The translations under genes and the position numbers were made by a program. This document shows, in pieces, positions 25,077 to 37,732 of a DNA stretch of 64,000 bases. Every line of letters begins with the position of its first letter. Within the stretch, counting starts at the first letter, position 1. Location of the stretch: contig CAMQGK010000299.1 of assembly GCA_947000775.1 (NCBI GenBank), forward strand, positions 19,923,001 through 19,987,000, written 5' to 3'. The DNA is from Pterois miles. Taxonomy: Eukaryota > Chordata > Actinopteri > Perciformes > Scorpaenidae. Below the pieces are notes generated by a model. It did no database searches, had not been told where the DNA came from, and saw only the letters and a list, made by a program, of their open reading frames with translations.

Positions 25077-25082
25077 TTTATA
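25077..25082 (-). promoter_or_regulatory. htra1: htra1 TATA box (predicted)
   Basis: The minus strand reads GCAGCTTTTATAAACCGGGA, with TATAAA about 136 nt before the start codon. A start of transcription about 30 nt downstream, near 25050, would give a 5'UTR of roughly 110 nt. Position and sequence fit a core promoter; no experimental mapping is possible here. Confidence 0.5.
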
Positions 25083-25624
25083 AAAGCTGCAGGATAAACA
25101 GGAGGCGATTGGTGGTCGCGTGTGACGTCTGTCAGGAGGAAGGAGGGTTGATGGAGAGGTGTGTGTGTGTGTGTGTGCGTGTGTGTGATGTAAGTTGTGC
25201 ATGGTGGAAATTAACTGTGCAGTTACTTAAGTCATTTTGAGGGTTGAGGTTGAGCGCTTCCCTTGAGTATTTCACTTCTCTGCTCTTTTATGCTTCTCCA
25301 CCACATTTCAAAGGAACCCACTGTACATTTTTCTCCACTATATTAATCTGACAGCTGTCCACAAATCATATGATCCTCTTATAGGCTATGCAATGTATAT
25401 ATATCAAACTATCCAAGATCTAATTCAAATTAGCACTCAGGTCTTTCATCTCCAACCTGCGTAATGGACAAAGCTGACCATCATGGGGGGTCATGTCTGT
25501 GGAACCAGCTCGCAGGATCAAATATAATATAAATCCAATTTCAAAACTCACCTGTTCCTCTTAGCTTTCTCCTAAGAGTTGTACAATTACTATAATTTTT
25601 AGTTACTTTAAACTTTAAATTACT

Positions 25625-25961
25625 GGGGGCGGCAGTAGCTCAGTCTGTAGGGAGTTGGCTTGGGAACCGGAGGGTCACCGGTTCAAGTCCCGACATGGAC
25701 CAAAAACTGAGTGTGAACTGGTAGCTGGAGAGGTGCCGGTTTACCTCTTGGGCACTGCCAAGGTGCCCCTGAGCAAGGCACCAAACCCCCAACTGCTCGG
25801 GGCGCTTGTCTGGAGCAGCCCCCTCACTCTGACATCTCTCCATTAATGCATGTATGTGTGTTTCAGGTCTGCATGTACCATGTACGAGTTTAACAGAGTG
25901 TAAATTGAATTTCCCCATTGTGGGACTAATAAAGGTAGATCTTCTTCTTCTTCTTCTTCTT
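25625..25961 (+). mobile_element. tRNA-derived SINE with (CTT)n tail
   Basis: The head resembles a tRNA: A-box region 'tagctcagtctgtaggg' and B box ggttcaagtcc (25680-25690). A 'ggcactgccaaggtgcccctgagc' body follows, then a 3' end 'gtaaattgaatttccccatt' + 'gtgggactaataaagg' and a (CTT)n tail. A 5'-truncated copy sharing the 3' end and tail is at 7663-7802. This is a different SINE family from the one at 17217. Confidence 0.8.
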
Positions 25962-26211
25962 GACATGAAATATTTTGCCTATAATTTTATTTCTCCTATT
26001 TTAATGTTTTTAATTGCATGTTTTTTGTTTAAACACTGCAGTATGATTGTTTTAGCCTTTATGTGAAGCACTTTGAGATTTTGCTGTATTTTAAAATGTG
26101 TCATATGAATTAAATTCATTATTATTAACATAGCTCAAGTTACAGTGTCCATCTCAGTTGTTGTTCGGCCCCTCGGTCCCTGCTGTCTCCAGCCACTTCT
26201 CATTTTCCCCT

Positions 26212-26722
26212 GCATCCATCCATTCATCCATCCATCATGCATCCATCCATTCATCCATCCATCATGCATCCATCCATGCATCCATCCATTCATCCATCCA
26301 TCATGCATCCATACATCCATCCATCCATCATGCATCCATGCATCCATCCACGCATCCATCCATGCATCCATCCATCTATCATCCATCCATCCATCCATCC
26401 ATCCATGCATCCATCCATCTATCCATCCATCCATCCATCCATCCATTCATCCATCATGCATCCATACATTCATCCATCCATCCATCCACGCATCCACCCA
26501 TGCATCCATCCATCTATCCATCCATTCATCCATGCATCCATCCATCCATCCATCCATCCATCATGCATCCATACATCCATCCACACATCCATCCACACAT
26601 CCATCCATGCATCCATCCATCTATCCATCCATCCATCCATCCATCCATCCATCATGCATCCATACATCCATCCACACATCCATCCATCCATCCATCCATC
26701 CATCCATCCATCCATCCATCCA
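26212..26722. repeat. (TCCA)n-rich block, 0.5 kb
   Basis: Tetranucleotide TCCA/CCAT array with periodic variants (GCATCC, TTCATCC, CACGCATCC, TCTATCC) forming longer higher-order units. All frames are open across it, which produces spurious His/Pro/Ser or Met/Asp/Trp-rich proteins. Confidence 0.95.
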
Positions 26723-27824
26723 CCAGATGCTCTCCCACCTGTTCTAATCACCTGACTGTCACCTCCATCTGCTCACCTGCTTCCATTTTACCTCATCAGC
26801 CCTGCAGTGTATTAACTGCACTGCAGACATTCTGACTTGTCATAATAGGAAAAGAACAATAAGACCAACGATGGCTCCCAGAGATATGATGCGATGATGG
26901 ACCATATGATAAAATTTTTGTTCGTTTTCCTGCGAAATGTCCAGCATCAACTACTTAGTTAGGTTTAGGAAAAGATCATGGTCTGGTCTGGTTGTACCAC
27001 GTCAGAAGTGACGTAACTTAAGTGCAGAAATTCTGTGACAAAAAAAAAAACTAACTAGTTGGACTTTAGTTTAGGTTTGCGGTTTTGTTTAAAATAGCAC
27101 CAGAAGTGGCATACATCAAGTATGGAAGTTATATGACAAATAAATCAACGCTGACTTCTGGTTTCACACAGGACATGATCGCTGATCCTCTGCAAAAGTC
27201 TGGTGTCTTTAGACTCACATACCAACACCAACCTCCTCCATATGTGGCGTTTGCAGCAATTTATACTTTTACACAATTATGTGGATTACGTATGAATTAA
27301 TTTGTGGGATAAATATGAATTACGGTGCATTTACTCTTCGTAGGTATAGCTAATGGTGTATGAGAACAGCCTGTGACGTGGGACATTTCCTCTTTTCACC
27401 CTCCTGGATTTTCACTGCAGCCATGGTGACATGTCAATGCAGGTTAAACACTGGTGATAACATAAATTATGACCCTGATCCATTTAGGTTTAACACCATT
27501 CTTTTATTGTGACTCACCATAATTAATGTCATTACGGTGCCTTCAAATGAGGTTATGTTTACCGTGTTTACAAGATGGGACATCATGCACACGATATGCG
27601 TGGCATTCAAGTGGTTAAGTCATGAAGAGCACTTTGAAGCAACAACAACATTCACGTTATTGTCTGACGCTATAGAGGCTAACAATTTAGCAAGCAAGTG
27701 AGTAACATAATAAGGGAAATGCAAAGACATAATGACAGAGGAGAAAAATGGGGTTGTTGAGATTATCAACATTTTCCTCAGACATATTATAAAATAAAGA
27801 AAAACAATATATGACTAAAATAAC

Positions 27825-28045
27825 AATATAATGTACAATATTAACTTATTATGCAGCGATAAATAAACGTCCATGGGCTCCACCATTTCTCACAATGTCA
27901 ACAAACATGTCACAAGTCGTGAACTCAGAGCTTTCAGAAACTTTCTACCGACGAGGTCGTGAATACGACATGAGGGGGGCGTTCATATGGACCCAGCTGA
28001 TAAACACGGTAAATACGACCACATTTGAAGGCTCCATTAATTACA
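27825..28045. repeat. Interspersed repeat, copy 2
   Basis: Partner of 61-250, same orientation. The two copies differ by scattered substitutions and small indels, as expected for old transposon copies. Confidence 0.65.
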
Positions 28046-29929
28046 CCTGCGTTTCCAAAATGACTGCTGTGAAACAGCTGTTTCTGCTTCTCCTCTTACG
28101 ATGCAATCTACTGTTAAACTATAAAAGTCCACCGATCTCCTGTCTCCTCACTGTCCTCCTGCGTCCTTCAGTCCGTCATCATACAGTATACTGCACCGCT
28201 GCTGGCTGCCCATTCCCATTGACCTCCATCAGTCAGTGTTGGTGGTTCAACAATTGATTTTTCCAATAAGAGAAGATTCAATACGGTGATCGAACAGTTC
28301 AGCAACTTTCTGGGAACTGTTTGTTCTGAACACACAGTGGGACCTGGGCTGGAGCACTTCATTCTATGTCAGCATGACATTTTTATGTTTTACAAGAAAA
28401 TGATTTTGGAAAGAGACCCTGAAAAGAAACAGTGCTGTCTGTTCTCTAACTATGTTCTCCTCATGTGTGTAAACACTTTGTGCTGTTTGCCTCCCTTAAA
28501 CATTATAGTGGATGGTATCACCAAATCTAACCGTTTGATTACATGATAAGAGATTTAATATAAGATCTTAATATAAGATATAAGATCCCTAGAAAATAAA
28601 CATATTTTGGTTCAATTACACTTTTCATCTGTGGTAATGCTGAGCTGTGTTAATGCTTCTTTATGAACTGAATCGTTCAAAATAAAAGGTACGTCCATAA
28701 GATCTCAGTAATCTTTATTCACAAGAGAGCCGTTGTGTCATTAGCATCATAATACAAAAGCTCTGTTTTGGAAACTATCAGTCATTAACACTCAGTAACA
28801 ATGATTTGTATGTCATCATATGTGATGTGATAGGATTATGTTAATGGTTCGTTGGAGCTCTGTAGGCGACAGTGTTGAAATAAATCGTTTGTCTCCCTTA
28901 ATTGTTTCAGACTTGTTTCACAAACAGTACCATCAGTCTTTAGAGGTCTAACTAACAGCCAGTGATTGAAATGGAGGCATTACAACCTTTAACAATACTA
29001 CAAACCCACTCAGTACTGTGAGACAAAGTTTAGCTCTAATCAGTGCTGATACACGTTTTCAGGGGTCTTAACATAGTTGTAAACTTGTGTATTTTGGTTT
29101 ATTTACTGAAAACAACAACACTAAAGTAGAAGCAATGACATTTCACACTGTAAAACCTAAAATGCACACTTAAATTCAAATGTTCAACACATTTAGAGGT
29201 ACTTACTGTATGCAAATATCAATATAACATTAAATCTGTCCAGCAGTAACACTAATGCTTCTAGATAGCACTGCATTCATTTTAGAGAAAGTCGATTAGT
29301 CCAGATGATTTTTCCAAATTTTTGATTCACTTTTGATCCAACTTTTTCATTATTATTGAGTCTAATAGCTTGTGTAGGGAGAAGCAAGAATCACATGACC
29401 TGCAATTCAAATTGCAGCCACATCAGTATGTAGTTTGTCCAGTCCAACACTTCAGTATCGTAAGGAACAATGAATCTTGCAGCCTCTAGGAGACACTACA
29501 AAGACCTCCTTAAGTTCCTCTCCTTTAATATTACAACGCCATGCTACCTTTGCATTATGGACAAAAGAAGACTTGTTTTAGTAGCAGAAACAAGAACACA
29601 GAGGTTTAAAGTTTTCCACAGACCAGTCAGTCAAACACCTCGTTACGACCTCTGGAGGCCACCAGGGAGTTTGGTTTTATTAACACCGTGTCAGATGATT
29701 TGATCGCCCTGATCGCCTCGGGGTCGTTCAGCTGCTCCCACTGCATCTCATCAGTGTGAGTGAGGATGTGATGCAGAGGGGATTTTCATCCATCTCCGTC
29801 TCTCTGTTTGTGTGTGTTGACGTTGCCACCCTCATCGCCATGGAGACGTACTCCAGACAATCTAAGGGAGCGCGAGCTGCGTCGATGATCTCAAGACTCA
29901 CCGCCTGAATAAAGAGGAGGATGTGTGGA

Positions 29930-30660
29930 TGTTCTCTATAGCTCCTCAAAGTCCTTGAAAGATTTTCAAGGTTCTTTAAATGGGTTCCAGGGCTCTTTGA
30001 GGTCATTGAAGGGGTTCTTCTAGTGATCCATTGAGAGTTTCAAGTACTTTCCAGGGTCTCTTGAAAATGTTCTAATGAGATCTGACGGTGATCCAGTGGT
30101 GTTTGAAGAGGTCCATGGGTACTTGAAGGGGTACCAATGTACCCTTAAGATCTGTGATGGGATTTTATTGGTCATTGAAGGGGATACAGGGATCCTTCAA
30201 TGACTTCTAGGCATCCCGGAAGAAGTTCCATGAATCCTGGCAGGTGCTGGTAGCAAAAGGGCTTCCACCAGTCCATAAGATGGCTCAAGGGGTCTTGAAT
30301 CAGGTCATGGATCCTTCAAGGAGTTCCAGTGATACTTGAAGGTCATTAGTGGTGTCTGAAAAGCTCCATGGGTACTTGAAAAGGTACCCGTATGGGTGCT
30401 GGTAGATAAAAGGCCTCCACTAGTCTTTAAGATGGCTCAAGGGGTCTTGAAGGTGAATCAGTGACCAGTGATCTTGGGTTCCTTGAATTGGCACTAGTGG
30501 TCTTTTTCCAGGCTCCATGGGTCTTTGAATGTGATTAAGTGGTCATTTAAAGGGTTCCAGGGAACTACACTATGGAGAGGTACTATTTCAAGAGGCCTTG
30601 AATAAGTTCCTTGGATTCTTGAAAAGGTTTCAGTGACTCTGAATGGCTTTAACAAGTCAT
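29930..30660. repeat. Degenerate minisatellite of 'cttgaagg/ttccag' units
   Basis: A long run of diverged units built from 'ggttccag', 'cttgaagggg', 'ccatgggtacttgaa' and 'tcaaggggtcttgaa'. One larger duplication is clear: 'ggtgctggtag' ... 'aagatggctcaaggggtctt' occurs near 30245-30297 and again near 30397-30450. Confidence 0.75.
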
Positions 30661-31011
30661 AGAAGACTGGGGGAACGAACATGATGTGACTCTTGTCCTC
30701 ACATAGACTGTTGGATGCTTAATTTCCTGTCGCATGATACTGTGGTGAAACAGCAAAGAACATTTATTGGCTGCAGGAAACAAAAGTGTTCCGCTCTGTT
30801 TAATCAAATTATGGGCATTTCTGAAAAATAAAGCTGTCTGCATTGTGTAATAAGGTTGTGTCCAGACCAGGACCCACAGGGAGCTGAGTAATAAAAGAAA
30901 AACCTTGGTATATTATGTTTTTGCAGTCATTTAGTAACAGTTACAGTACATCTTAGTTTTACATGAAATTCATATGAAACAGCAATAAGAAGTTGCCAAA
31001 ATAAGAATATG

Positions 31012-31195
31012 ACCCAGTAGATAAATAAATGTCATTAAATGTAGCAAAATAATATAAACAATAATACATTCATAATTAATCAATAAAATATGACATAAAG
31101 TGATATTTCTTTTTAAATTAGCTTCTTAATTTATTTATTTTTGTATTAATCCTTTTATTTATTTAGTCTTCTGTTTAATTTTCCATTTCCATTCC
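31012..31195. mobile_element. Left part of a TTTATTTA-rich MITE copy
   Basis: Shares 'ataaataaatgtcattaaat', 'gtagcaaaataatat', 'aattaatcaataaaatatga' and 'cttctgtttaattttcc' with the complete MITE at 32990-33626. It appears split from its right part (31665-31980) by retroelement sequence. Confidence 0.6.
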
Positions 31196-31664
31196 ATTTG
31201 CCTGCAGCCCGGCTGCCATTGCACCCAACCCCAGTGCCTATCCCTGTGGAGGGGGGGCCCATAGGGTGGCGGCTCCGGGTCCCATGGTCCATGGCCCGGG
31301 CTCCAGACACTCGCTTGGAGGGGGTGCCGGTCTCCCTGGTCTGGGCGAGGTCACTCCAGTCTGTGTAGTCCGATTCACTGAGGTCTTTGAATCCCTCTTG
31401 GTCTGGCCGCTGCCTTGAGACCACTTTGCCTTGGGAGACCTTACCAAAAGCTAATACCCCCAACTACACAGCTCCCAGGATCACTGGGAAACACAAACCC
31501 CTCCACCACGATATGGTGGAGATCCACTGGAGGGTCTTGAGGTGCAGCTGGTGGGAGGAGAGTGTCCAGTTCATCTGTCTCTGCTCTTTGCAGATGATGT
31601 GGTTCTGTTGGCTTCATCAAACCGTGGCCTGCAGCGTGCACTGGAGCAGTCTGCAGTGTGAAGC
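31196..31664. mobile_element. Chimeric non-LTR retrotransposon fragment nested in a MITE
   Basis: The plus-strand part 31580-31662 encodes LFADDVVLLASSNRGLQRAL, the F/YADD catalytic box of a non-LTR reverse transcriptase and what follows it. The left part (31200-31540) is GC-rich and of a different texture. It is broken and without a full open frame; the clade is not determined. Confidence 0.6.
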
Positions 31665-31980
31665 AGTTTATTTCTGCACAATTTTCCCTTTGCATTTCAT
31701 CCCTTATTTATTTTAGAGGAAAGAACCTTTGATTCTTTATTTATCCATCTTTGTATTACTCCCCATCTATCCACTCTTCTATTGAAGTTTCCCATTTATC
31801 TATTTATTTATTTTATTATTTTATTAATTATCAATCATATTTATTATTATGAAATTGTATCTAGTTATTTATGTCCATATTTATTTCTGCATGATTTTGC
31901 ATTTGCATCTCCCCCTTTCCCCCCAGAGTTATTTATTTCTGTTTTCTTTTCTTTTTATATTTCTTTATGTCTAAGATATA
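31665..31980. mobile_element. Right part of a TTTATTTA-rich MITE copy
   Basis: Contains 'ttccctttgcatttcatccc' and 'ttctgttttcttttcttttt' as in the complete MITE at 32990-33626. No clear right terminus. Confidence 0.55.
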
Positions 31981-32303
31981 CCGCAGGAGAAGGACTTTGA
32001 CCAGTTTTCATGGAATTGTAAATGTTCAATTTTAAGGACTCCTCATCCATGTTGGCCTCAAAGTTGAGACTGAAAGTTCATTATTGACATTGGAAACATA
32101 AATTTAAAATGTTTAATATGAGTCATGCATGTGAAATGAGTCAAAACTCACATTAAAGACGTATAAATGTAATAAATGAAGAGACGCTCCAGTACCAGGG
32201 GATGTGTGTGTGCATCCTCTCTGGCTCCAGCATCAGTTGGACAGCTTATCATTCCTGTTTATGATGTTCAAACACTCTTCTCTGCTTTTCCTGGAAACCC
32301 AGT

Positions 32304-32334
32304 GTGTGTGTGTGTGTGTATGTGTGTGTGTGTG
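32304..32334. repeat. (GT)n microsatellite
   Basis: GT run with one TATG interruption in the intergenic region. Confidence 0.85.
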
Positions 32335-32989
32335 AATATCAATCTAATTCCACTCAAGCTGAGTCAGTCAGTAATAATGTTTTGATTTATGTGTATGTGT
32401 CCGAGTTGGAGAGAGAGAGCCTGAAAAGACAAAAGAGAGAACAACAAAGTCGGAGTTGGCGAACGTGAACATGCAGCTGTGTGCTGAATGCTCGCAGCCT
32501 GCTTGTGTACATGTCTGAGTGTGTTTGAATAGTGTGTGTTTGTGTCAGATGACTCAGGCCTCCTCCCAACAGTCCAGTCCTCATGTCAGAGCCGCTCTGC
32601 TGCATTTACATTCATCATGTTTGTGGTTTCAGATGTCTGAATCACACACAAAAAAATTTTAAAAATATAAAAAAACAAGCTCTTGGAATCTGGTTTTGGT
32701 CCGAATGAAGACAAACGTTTCCAGATCAGACAGTCAGATCAGGACAAATCTTCCACCTGAAACAGATCAACAGAAGAAGCAGAAGAAATCAAAATGATGG
32801 AAACAGCAGTGGTCAAAAGTTGAATCCTTGTTTAGAAAATAATCTTTGTTGTGTGTTGCCACGTTGTTAGTTGGCAGATCAAGAACCTGCCCTGATCTGA
32901 ACCAGGTAGGTCAACCATTTCTGGTCCATCTTTCCTCTTCAGGTGTGGCTGCTCTCTGGACAGCATCTCACTCTTCAGACTCAAAACTA

Positions 32990-33626
32990 TGGAGGACAGA
33001 ACCACAAAAAACAAATGACCCTATAAATAAATAAATAAATATGTGATCACATGTAGCAAAATAGTATTAAAAATAATTGTATCCATTAATTTATTGATAA
33101 AATGTGACAAATTAATATTTCTGTTTTAATTTACTTCATTTATTGATATTTGTATTATTTCCCTTATTTATTTACTCTTCTGTTTAATTTTCCCTATTTA
33201 TTTACTTATGTATTTATTTTTATTATTTTTAAAATGTATTATTTATTTTTATTAATGTTTTTGCAGTAATTTGTTTTATTTATTTTTAAATGTATGTGTT
33301 TGTTTATATATTTCTGCATTTATTTATTTACTCATTTATTTATTACATAATTTTCCCTTTGCATTTCACCCCTTATTTTTTCCCCATACGTCATTATTTC
33401 TGTATTCTTTTCTTTTTACATTTATTTACACATTATTTTAACATTTCATCATGCATTTCTGCCTCACTAAATTGAGAAATATCAATCTATGTCACAATTT
33501 ATCAATTAATGAATGGCTACATTTGTTTTTTATATTTGTTTGCCACATTTAATGACATATTTACTTATTTATTGAGTCATTTATTCATTTATTATTTGCT
33601 TTTGATTTGGCAGGTTCTGTCCTCCA
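32990..33626. mobile_element. Complete MITE, Tc1/mariner type, with TA duplication
   Basis: Perfect 14-bp terminal inverted repeats: TGGAGGACAGAACC at 32990 and its reverse complement ending at 33626. Each is flanked by TA (32988-32989 and 33627-33628), the target signature of the Tc1/mariner superfamily. The 637-bp interior is AT-rich ('tttatttattta') and has no transposase frame, so it is non-autonomous. Confidence 0.88.
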
Positions 33627-36070
33627 TACAAAGCCTCACTGAGCGTAATATAAATGTTTTATATTTATATAAAACCTCAAAAGATGTTAACCTGGGGGTA
33701 ACATTTCTATTACGCTCATGTTGCTGCACTTAAAAGCGAAAGAAGCAGTTTTCACTTTGATGTCGGGGCTTTTGGACTGAATTAGCCCTCCTTGTTTTGC
33801 ACTGAATGTTGTTCAGTACTGGCAGCGTCACGGCTCGATCTTAAATCCTCAGCTGGCAGCACTGGCTGGTTTCTGTCTCTGTCTGCGAAGGAACACATGG
33901 TCCTTTCCTCTGAAGTCTGTTCGCAGGGGCCCATTTCCACCATGAACCCAGAGCCAGCTCCTTCCTGGCTCCCATTTGTCTTGTGAGGTGCTGCATGGCG
34001 GCGGCGAGAGAGAGCAAAGCGCCGATAGAGCCTCAGTATACTGCTGAAAATAAATAACAGGGTGGAGATGGCAGGTTGTGTAACAGCTTTCTTTTGTTTC
34101 AGCAGGAGTGTTCGATAGTCTGAGATCAGGATGACCTGACGGGAAGATCTGACCTGAGGTGGACGTACAGGACACCATGTGTGAGATGAGACTTTTATAC
34201 TTCCAGTACATCTTGTGTAGTTTAGTTTAATAAGTAGAATAACATAAAAGTGACAGAAAGAGAGAGCTGCAGTCTCATGTGGAAGACTAAATACATAAGG
34301 AATAAGGTGTTGGTGAGCTTTAGAGGAACAAACTGGTAAGATCACTAGCAGGAGCAGTGTGGCATGTTGGAGCAGGGTTTAACAAGGACAGAGGAGCTCG
34401 CTTGATTGGTGGGCAGGTGTGCTGATTGCAGACTGGCAGGAGCTCTGATTGTAGATTATGTCCTGCTGAGGTCTGCCGTCTCTGAGCAGCTGTCAATCAC
34501 TCTGAACTCTGATCAAACAGTCAAACTAGGCAGTGCCGATCAGATATAAATCAATATCTTCTTACTGTGATGATTATTTCTCTCCTCAGATGTTTTCAGA
34601 AACATCTTGTAGTTACTGTTTAGCTATAAAATGAGAAAGTTTGTGACCATGTTGAGATCAGTTGTGGAAATACCAAGCACCGCCCACCAGCCAACTTTCA
34701 CTGACAAGCTCACATCCAAACTTCATCTGGGGGAGTTTTCAGAGCTTTTATTTTATGAGCGGAGCAACTGAAAGCTGCTCTGCTCCAAAAGATCCATTAA
34801 GAGTGACGCTCTGTGGTTCTGGATCGAGCTGATGTTTGGCTGAGCAGAGGCCCAAAACCTGAAATTAATCTCTTGTCTCTTTAATCTTTGAGTGCATCTG
34901 GTTTTAAAGTGATCTATTTGAGAAAGTGACAACAGCTTTTACAAAACAGCATGAAACAGTTACAGAACAATGAAAACAGTTCAGTTTCAGAGCTGTTGTC
35001 AGCAGTTCTTGGCTTATAAAATGGAAAATAATCCTTTCCATTTTAAGGCTCTTTATGAGTCGTACAGTGGGACCAGTGGAGTGTTCAGGATGATGTGTTT
35101 CAAGTGATTTTCTTTTGCTTTGACAGAAAGAGAGTTTCTTGAGCTGCATTGTAATTCAGGGTCTCCTTCGAGTCTGATATCGAAGACTAAATAACAAATC
35201 AACAACTTAGTTCCAACTTCAGTAAATCAGTAATTAAAGTCTCTGTTTTCACCGTACGTCATCATGTCTGTTAACACAGACTCAACGTAAACTAATTGTT
35301 TGCTGGATGTTCCTCGTGGAACATGAACGCAACATTTACACCATGAAAATATTAATTTACACTAACATTTAGGGTAGAACTTCCTTAAGTTTTGATTGAT
35401 TTACTACAGCACAACAGGGTAGATTTTAAAGGGAGCTCTCACTCAGAACTGATGTTTGAAATGACTGTAATGTTTTGTGATATCAGACTCCACTCTGGGA
35501 AACATCTGGATGAGACGTCACTGCCTCAACGTTTGGCCAGTTACCCTCAGGAATAAATAACCGAGGGTCATTTCAGGGAGTTCCTCTTTCAGGCCTCGGC
35601 AGTCCACACTAACTGAACCTGTTTTGGAAATAGTTTTTGTCTTTGTTTTGACAGCGCTGACTGTAACAGCTGGACAAGTACAGATGTTATATAATGATGT
35701 GAAGGCGATGTTTAGACGTATGCATCCTGGCTACACAGACACCCACACACTGACAAATAACAATAACGTTGCCTCTCTATATGCAGGTTTGGCATCTTTA
35801 CACTCTTTGTGCTTTGAGAAAGAAAACTGCTTATAAAGTCACATCATTTGGGTTAATGTGAAGCTGTTTTATCATGAACTCGTTGTCAGTCACTGTTGGA
35901 TGAATTTATCAAAAAGAATCAGGTTGTTTCCGACTACAAGGCCGTTTCCACTGCAGTCATAGCAGTAAAAGTGTGAGTGCTACTAATAACACTAATGATG
36001 TCTGTGCTTCTTTCCAGAGTCCCAGTAAGTCATGACAGTGTGACAGAGAGCCAGCATGCACAGGACCAGG

Positions 36071-36465
36071 TACAGAGGACAGAACCTGGCAAAATCATAA
36101 ATAAATAAATAAATAAATAAATGTAGCAAAAACAATATCAAAATAAATGTAGCCATTAATTAATTGATAAAGTGTGAAATAAATTGCTGTTTCCATTTTA
36201 AATTGCTTCTTTATTTTTTTATTCTTTCATTCATTAATTCACGGTCCCCTCATTTGCATAATTAGGCAAAAATGCATTAAGAAATGTAAAAAGAAATGTG
36301 TAAGGAAAAGAATACATAAACAAATAAGGGGTGAAATGCATAGGGGAAATGATAAATAAAATAATAATAATAAAAACAAATACATACATTTGAAAAGAAA
36401 TATGAAATAAATAAAAAATAATGCTAAAATAAATATATAAATGCAAAATAAGTAATTCAATATAT
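36071..36465. mobile_element. Partial MITE, same family as 32990-33626
   Basis: The left terminus 'gaggacagaacctggcaaaa' is followed by (AAAT)n (about 36100-36122), 'aatgtagccattaattaatt' and 'aaaggggtgaaatgcat'-like sequence. The right terminal repeat is not recognisable. Confidence 0.6.
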
Positions 36466-37732
36466 ATACTGACTCAGATGTGAATGGTTACCACATCATG
36501 GTTTTCTTCCAGGGCACAGATCATTTACCCATCATGCTCCTTGCCAGGACTTTGCCGCTCCTCGTAGAAAATGACTAAAACGCTGGCGGCTCGACTCCAC
36601 CTCGCTCTGTGTTTTATACCCAGCGGGTCGGCAGCTCGACGGTCACTGACTGGGACGTGGCCAACAGAACTACATGCCTACAGAGAGCAGCAAAGTCTTA
36701 TTGTTCCTCTGAGAAACATGTTGAGCTCCAATGATGGAAAAATAGCAAACATCTTCCTCCTCATCTGAGAAAAGCTGCAATGTGAAGGGAATATGGAAAC
36801 TGAGCACAAAATGCATTAAAGTGGAAGTGGAAGTGTCTGAGAGAAATAAACTGCCAAAAGTTTAAACTGGACAGACCAGCGTTTCTATCCAACTTGCACA
36901 CAGCGCTGAGCTTCAGCTCATCACACTGCATGATGTTCATCTTATGCAACTCCTGGAGGTGTAGGTCATGACTGCAGCATGTTACGGCGCCGTGGGACTG
37001 ACGCTCTGCAGCCGGCGTCCAGATAATCATGACCTAATGACCAACAACCGCCTCAGAAGAGTTTATTTGGAGAGCCTCCACCTGATGAGGAACAGCATAA
37101 AGAATGAGAGGCTTCCTGCGGCCATAAATCAGCACAAACCGCCTGAGATAATGTGAGACGGTTTACGACACTTGGAAACAGAGATATTAGAGGACGTACA
37201 CTGAAGGATTTAGACCCACAACCACCTGACCACCATGATCCAAATGTGCTCATTTGGTTTTGGTTTTAAAATGAATGGTGGTCAACGCTATTGGTGGGCA
37301 GGTGTGCTGATTGCAGACTGGCAGAAGCTTTGATTGTAGATTATGTCCAGGTGAGAGGTGGGAAAGAGAGAGAAGACAAAAGACAGACAAAACAAAAAAA
37401 CAATCCAAGCATACTCACACCAGGCAGGCAGGTGTGTCCTGTCCTGTGCAGTATTATTAGTATGTTTTTGTGCCTAAACACAAATGTGCATATGTATATT
37501 ACCAGTTTGTTTTCAAATTGGCTGAGCTACCCCCCAGTCTTTCCACATCTCCCCTGATGACTGCAGAAGTACCTCTGGTTGGGAACTCTCCACTACATCA
37601 GATGCATATCAATCCACCACTGAAAACAAAATAGTCCCCAACAAACAGGCTATTTCCTCTAATTGAGTAAAGTTAGCTAATAACAGTTTAAAATGAAGTT
37701 ATTTGAGACCTAAATATGTCCGTCTTCAGGAG

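Noticed and set aside
25625..25697. Apparent tRNA gene with A and B boxes
   Set aside because: It is the head of a SINE: the sequence continues into a SINE body with a (CTT)n tail that also occurs in a truncated copy at 7663-7802.
26135..26835. Long open frames rich in His/Ile/Pro/Ser (plus) and Met/Asp/Gly/Trp (minus)
   Set aside because: They are translations of the (TCCA)n array, which has no stop codon in any frame. No splice sites or flanking coding sequence.
33782..34345. 187-residue minus-strand open frame
   Set aside because: No recognisable domain, no exon-like boundaries, and a second overlapping frame is also open. Likely chance.
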